From assembly GCA_900315665.1 (NCBI GenBank), contig OMZX01000001.1, forward strand, positions 62,001 through 126,000: 64,000 bases of DNA. The letters run 5' to 3'. Positions 61,115 through 64,000 of this stretch are shown piece after piece. Under the pieces are notes generated by a model, which was not told the origin of the DNA, ran no database searches, and worked only from the letters and a program-made list of their open reading frames with translations. How positions within the stretch are numbered: the stretch's first letter is position 1; each line of letters opens with the position of its first letter. The stretch comes from an uncultured Eubacteriales bacterium. Lineage in GTDB: Bacteria > Bacillota > Clostridia > Lachnospirales > Lachnospiraceae. The position numbers were made by a program, and so were the translations under genes.

Positions 61115-62242
61115 ATGGTTATTGAATCACTGGAGCTTAAAAATTTTAGAAATTATGAATATTTAAGCTTCAATCCGTCTCCCGGAACCAATATTCTTTA
61201 TGGAGAAAATGCGCAAGGAAAAACCAATATACTAGAGTCTGTGTTTATGGCCTGTACCTCGAGATCCATGCGGAGTGCCCGTGATCGTGAGATCATCGAG
61301 TTCGGGTATGATGATGCACATATCAGGCTTTCAGTCAAAAAAAATAAAGTCCATTATCGGATTGATATGCATCTTAAGAAAAACAAGCCGAAGGGCATCG
61401 CGATCAATGAGCTGCCGATTCACAAAATCTCGGATCTTCTTGGTCTAGTCAATGTCGTGTCCTTTAGCCCGGAGGATCTTTCCCTCGTAAAAGATGGACC
61501 ACAGTACCGAAGACGTTTCATGGATCTTGAGCTCTGTCAGCTTGATCCGATGTACGTCTATAACCTTTCAAAATATAACAAGGTACTAGAGCAGAGAAAC
61601 AAGCTCCTAAAGGATATCGAATTTCACCCGTCCCTGGAAGAAACATTAGAGGACTGGGATGAACAGCTCATTCTCTACGGTACAAAGGTAGTCGAGGCCA
61701 GAACATCTTTCATCGATGACTTGAAAAAGGTTGTCGAGCCGGTTCACACATCGCTAAGCGGTGGCAAGGAAAGACTTGAAATCCGCTATGAAACCAATGC
61801 TTCCACCGGCGCCTTCAGGGAAACACTTGAAAGGCTAAGATTTTCAGAGAGAAAGCTTCACGTCACACTGGCAGGCCCGCACCGGGACGATATTGAGTTT
61901 CTCATCAATGGACAGGATATACGGAAATATGGTTCTCAGGGACAGAGACGTACGACCGCGCTTTCAATAAAGCTTTCAGAGATTCAGCTTGTGAAAGAAA
62001 AGACAGGCGATTATCCTATTCTTCTTCTGGATGATGTTCTTTCAGAGCTTGATACAAACAGACAGACCTACCTCTTAAATATGCTGAACGCTACACAGAA
62101 CATGATCACCTGTACAGGACTTGATGATTTCATAGCACACAGATTTCCTATCGACGAGCTATTTCTCGTCGAAGATGGAAGCCTCAAAAAGATAGAAAAA
62201 CTGACAGAGGAGAACAATCAAAGGAGCACACATGGCAATTGA
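61115..62242 (+). CDS. recF: DNA replication and repair protein RecF
   Basis: RecF is an SMC-like ATPase that helps load RecA at gaps. The 375-residue protein begins [19 protein letters not shown], with Walker [16 protein letters not shown], the signature [18 protein letters not shown] and Walker [13 protein letters not shown]. Family length is normal. The S4-domain gene (yaaA) that commonly lies between dnaN and recF in Firmicutes is absent: only 14 bp separate them. The stop overlaps gyrB by 11 bp. Confidence 0.97.
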   Translation: MVIESLELKNFRNYEYLSFNPSPGTNILYGENAQGKTNILESVFMACTSRSMRSARDREIIEFGYDDAHIRLSVKKNKVHYRIDMHLKKNKPKGIAINELPIHKISDLLGLVNVVSFSPEDLSLVKDGPQYRRRFMDLELCQLDPMYVYNLSKYNKVLEQRNKLLKDIEFHPSLEETLEDWDEQLILYGTKVVEARTSFIDDLKKVVEPVHTSLSGGKERLEIRYETNASTGAFRETLERLRFSERKLHVTLAGPHRDDIEFLINGQDIRKYGSQGQRRTTALSIKLSEIQLVKEKTGDYPILLLDDVLSELDTNRQTYLLNMLNATQNMITCTGLDDFIAHRFPIDELFLVEDGSLKKIEKLTEENNQRSTHGN

Positions 62243-64000
62243 AAAGAACGAAAAAGAAGATCTTTTAAGAGAGGAGCAGATGATGAAGGGTTCAGCCGAT
62301 TATTCGGCGGATCAGATTCAGATTCTCGAGGGACTCGAGGCGGTCCGAAAGCGTCCCGGTATGTATATCGGCTCCACATCCTCCCGTGGTCTTCACCATC
62401 TTGTTTATGAAATTGTGGATAATGCTGTCGATGAAGCACTTGCGGGCTTCTGCGATGAAATCCTCGTGACGATTCTCCCGGATAATTCAATCCGTGTCAT
62501 CGATGACGGACGCGGCATCCCTGTAGACATTCAGAAAAAGGCCGGTAAGCCTGCTCTTGAGGTTGTCTTTACGATCCTTCATGCCGGCGGAAAATTCGGT
62601 GGCTCCGGGTACAAGGTATCCGGCGGTCTTCACGGCGTCGGTGCCTCCGTCGTCAATGCACTTTCACTGTGGCTTGAGGTTTCGGTTTACAAGGACGGAA
62701 AAATCTATCAGATGAAGTTTGCCCGCGGTAAGGTAACAGAACCCCTGACTGTCATCGGCACCTGTGACAAGGATAAGCATGGTACAGAGGTTCATTTCCT
62801 GCCGGATCCGGAAATCTTCGAGGAAACCGTCTATGACTATGAAACACTGAAGATTCGGCTCCGTGAGACAGCATTCCTTACAAAGGCGCTGAAGATCACA
62901 TTGAAGGATGAACGCGAGGGCATCGAACAGGAGCACACGTTCCATTATGAAGGCGGCATCAAGGAATTTGTAACCTACTTAAACAAGGGTAAGGAGCCGC
63001 TGTATCCGGATGTGATCTATTGTGAAGGGCAGCGCGATGGCGTTTTCGTCGAGGTCGCCATGCAGCACAATGACTCCTACAATGAAAATATTTATACCTT
63101 TGTCAACAATATCAATACACCGGAGGGTGGTACGCATCTGACCGGCTTTAAGAACGCACTCACAAAGGCATTTAATGATTATGCAAGAGCGCATAAGCTA
63201 CTTAAGGACAATGAACCGAACCTGTCCGGTGAGGATATCCGTGAGGGACTTACCTGTATCATCTCTGTTAAGATCGAGGATCCGCAGTTTGAAGGTCAGA
63301 CGAAGCAGAAGCTTGGCACCTCCGAGGCGCAGACCGCGGTGCAGAGCATCGTGTCTGAGCAGCTCACCTATTATCTTGAGCAGAATCCGTCTGTCGGCAA
63401 GGCTATGTGCGAGAAGTCTATTCTTGCGCAGCGTGCGCGGGCAGCGGCCAGAAAGGCGAGAGATCTGACGAGAAGAAAGTCAGCGCTCGAGGGTGTCGGT
63501 CTACCTGGTAAGCTTGTAGACTGTAACAATAGAGATCCTGAGAAGTGCGAGATCTTTATCGTCGAAGGCGATTCCGCACTCGGACCTGCAAAGGATGGAC
63601 GGAATGTAGATACGCAGGCTGTTCTTCCGCTTCGTGGTAAGATTCTTAATGTTCAGAAGGCGCGTCTCGATCATGTTTATGATAATGAAGAAATCAAGGG
63701 TATGATCACAGCCTTTGGTACCGGCATCAATGAAGACTTCGATATTTCGAAGCTCCGCTATAACAAGATCATCATCATGACGGATGCTGATGTGGATGGC
63801 GCTCACATTGCGACGCTTATGCTTACATTTATCTATAACTTCATGCCGGAGCTGATTAAGCAGGGACATGTCTTTATTGCACAGCCGCCGCTTTTTAATA
63901 TCACGAAAAATAAGCAGCATTACTATGCTTATTCGGATGAGGAGTATCAGGATATTTTGAAGAAGATCGGTACGGATGGTACGGATGTATCCCGTTTCAA
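62232..64000 (+). CDS. gyrB: DNA gyrase subunit B (C-terminus off window)
   Basis: The ATPase subunit of DNA gyrase, with GyrA introducing negative supercoils. The first 589 codons are present. A 29-residue N-terminal extension precedes the GHKL ATPase motifs: [23 protein letters not shown] and [17 protein letters not shown]. The TOPRIM domain has the catalytic Glu in [15 protein letters not shown] and the metal Asp in [18 protein letters not shown]. The stretch after EGDSA normally reads GGSAKQGRDR or similar; here it is [11 protein letters not shown], and HIRTL reads HIATL. The ATG at 62232 lies seven bases after AAGGAG, inside the end of recF. Confidence 0.96.
   Translation, partial: MAIEKNEKEDLLREEQMMKGSADYSADQIQILEGLEAVRKRPGMYIGSTSSRGLHHLVYEIVDNAVDEALAGFCDEILVTILPDNSIRVIDDGRGIPVDIQKKAGKPALEVVFTILHAGGKFGGSGYKVSGGLHGVGASVVNALSLWLEVSVYKDGKIYQMKFARGKVTEPLTVIGTCDKDKHGTEVHFLPDPEIFEETVYDYETLKIRLRETAFLTKALKITLKDEREGIEQEHTFHYEGGIKEFVTYLNKGKEPLYPDVIYCEGQRDGVFVEVAMQHNDSYNENIYTFVNNINTPEGGTHLTGFKNALTKAFNDYARAHKLLKDNEPNLSGEDIREGLTCIISVKIEDPQFEGQTKQKLGTSEAQTAVQSIVSEQLTYYLEQNPSVGKAMCEKSILAQRARAAARKARDLTRRKSALEGVGLPGKLVDCNNRDPEKCEIFIVEGDSALGPAKDGRNVDTQAVLPLRGKILNVQKARLDHVYDNEEIKGMITAFGTGINEDFDISKLRYNKIIIMTDADVDGAHIATLMLTFIYNFMPELIKQGHVFIAQPPLFNITKNKQHYYAYSDEEYQDILKKIGTDGTDVSRF

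Noticed and set aside
1..64000. tRNA, rRNA, CRISPR, prophage and biosynthetic-cluster signatures
   Set aside because: No cloverleaf-like gene, rRNA stretch, regular repeat-spacer array, integrase or modular synthase was recognised; small RNAs without known motifs could be missed by eye.

Overview
This window is the origin end of a low- to mid-GC Firmicutes chromosome, most likely Lachnospiraceae (Clostridia). The evidence is the order rpmH-rnpA-yidD-yidC-jag-mnmE-mnmG-rsmG-parA-parB on one side of dnaA and dnaN-recF-gyrB on the other, three parS sites beside parA, Gram-positive style lipoproteins with Thr/Ala/Glu-rich linkers, YjjI/YjjW glycyl-radical genes typical of anaerobes, and Gram-positive promoters and ribosome sites. 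The genus cannot be fixed from the sequence alone. Most genes left of about 58.4 kb are on the minus strand and all genes right of it are on the plus strand, as expected for leading-strand transcription away from oriC.

Layout. 0-7 kb: a partial GH18 cell-wall hydrolase, prfA, prmC, a DUF1385 membrane protein, rpmE, and a rho with a very long low-complexity N-terminus. 7.3-8 kb: a small membrane-anchored Ig-like protein. 8-15 kb: an exonuclease III gene followed by a glycogen group (GlgX/isoamylase-like protein, glgB, malQ). The GlgX-like protein has lost its catalytic residues, GlgB carries a 155-residue histone-H1-like tail, and MalQ carries an acidic tail. 15-20 kb: an rRNA methyltransferase, rpiB, a LysR regulator and an ABC-F ATPase.

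20-34 kb: two uptake clusters on the minus strand. The first runs from a BMP/PnrA nucleoside-binding lipoprotein through yjjI and yjjW to the nucleoside ABC ATPase and two permeases. The second is phnD-phnC-phnE-phnE plus a signal-less 5'-nucleotidase-type metallophosphatase. Together with rpiB they suggest scavenging of nucleosides, organophosphates and pentoses. 34 kb: an array of five or six DnaA boxes spaced 20-22 bp apart, far from oriC. 34-40 kb: a polar amino-acid ABC transporter, then lepB, an M18 aminopeptidase and a lipoprotein version of trigger factor, which form an export-themed operon. 40-46 kb: hydrolases, an OpgB/LtaS-like transferase, an HD protein and rsmA.

46-64 kb: the par/gid/jag/rpmH operon, whose last gene is a large surface protein of unknown function. 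Then come oriC upstream of dnaA, dnaA, a second origin segment with a DnaA-trio-like element, dnaN, recF and a gyrB that runs off the right edge. No CRISPR array, rRNA, tRNA, insertion sequence or prophage was recognised.
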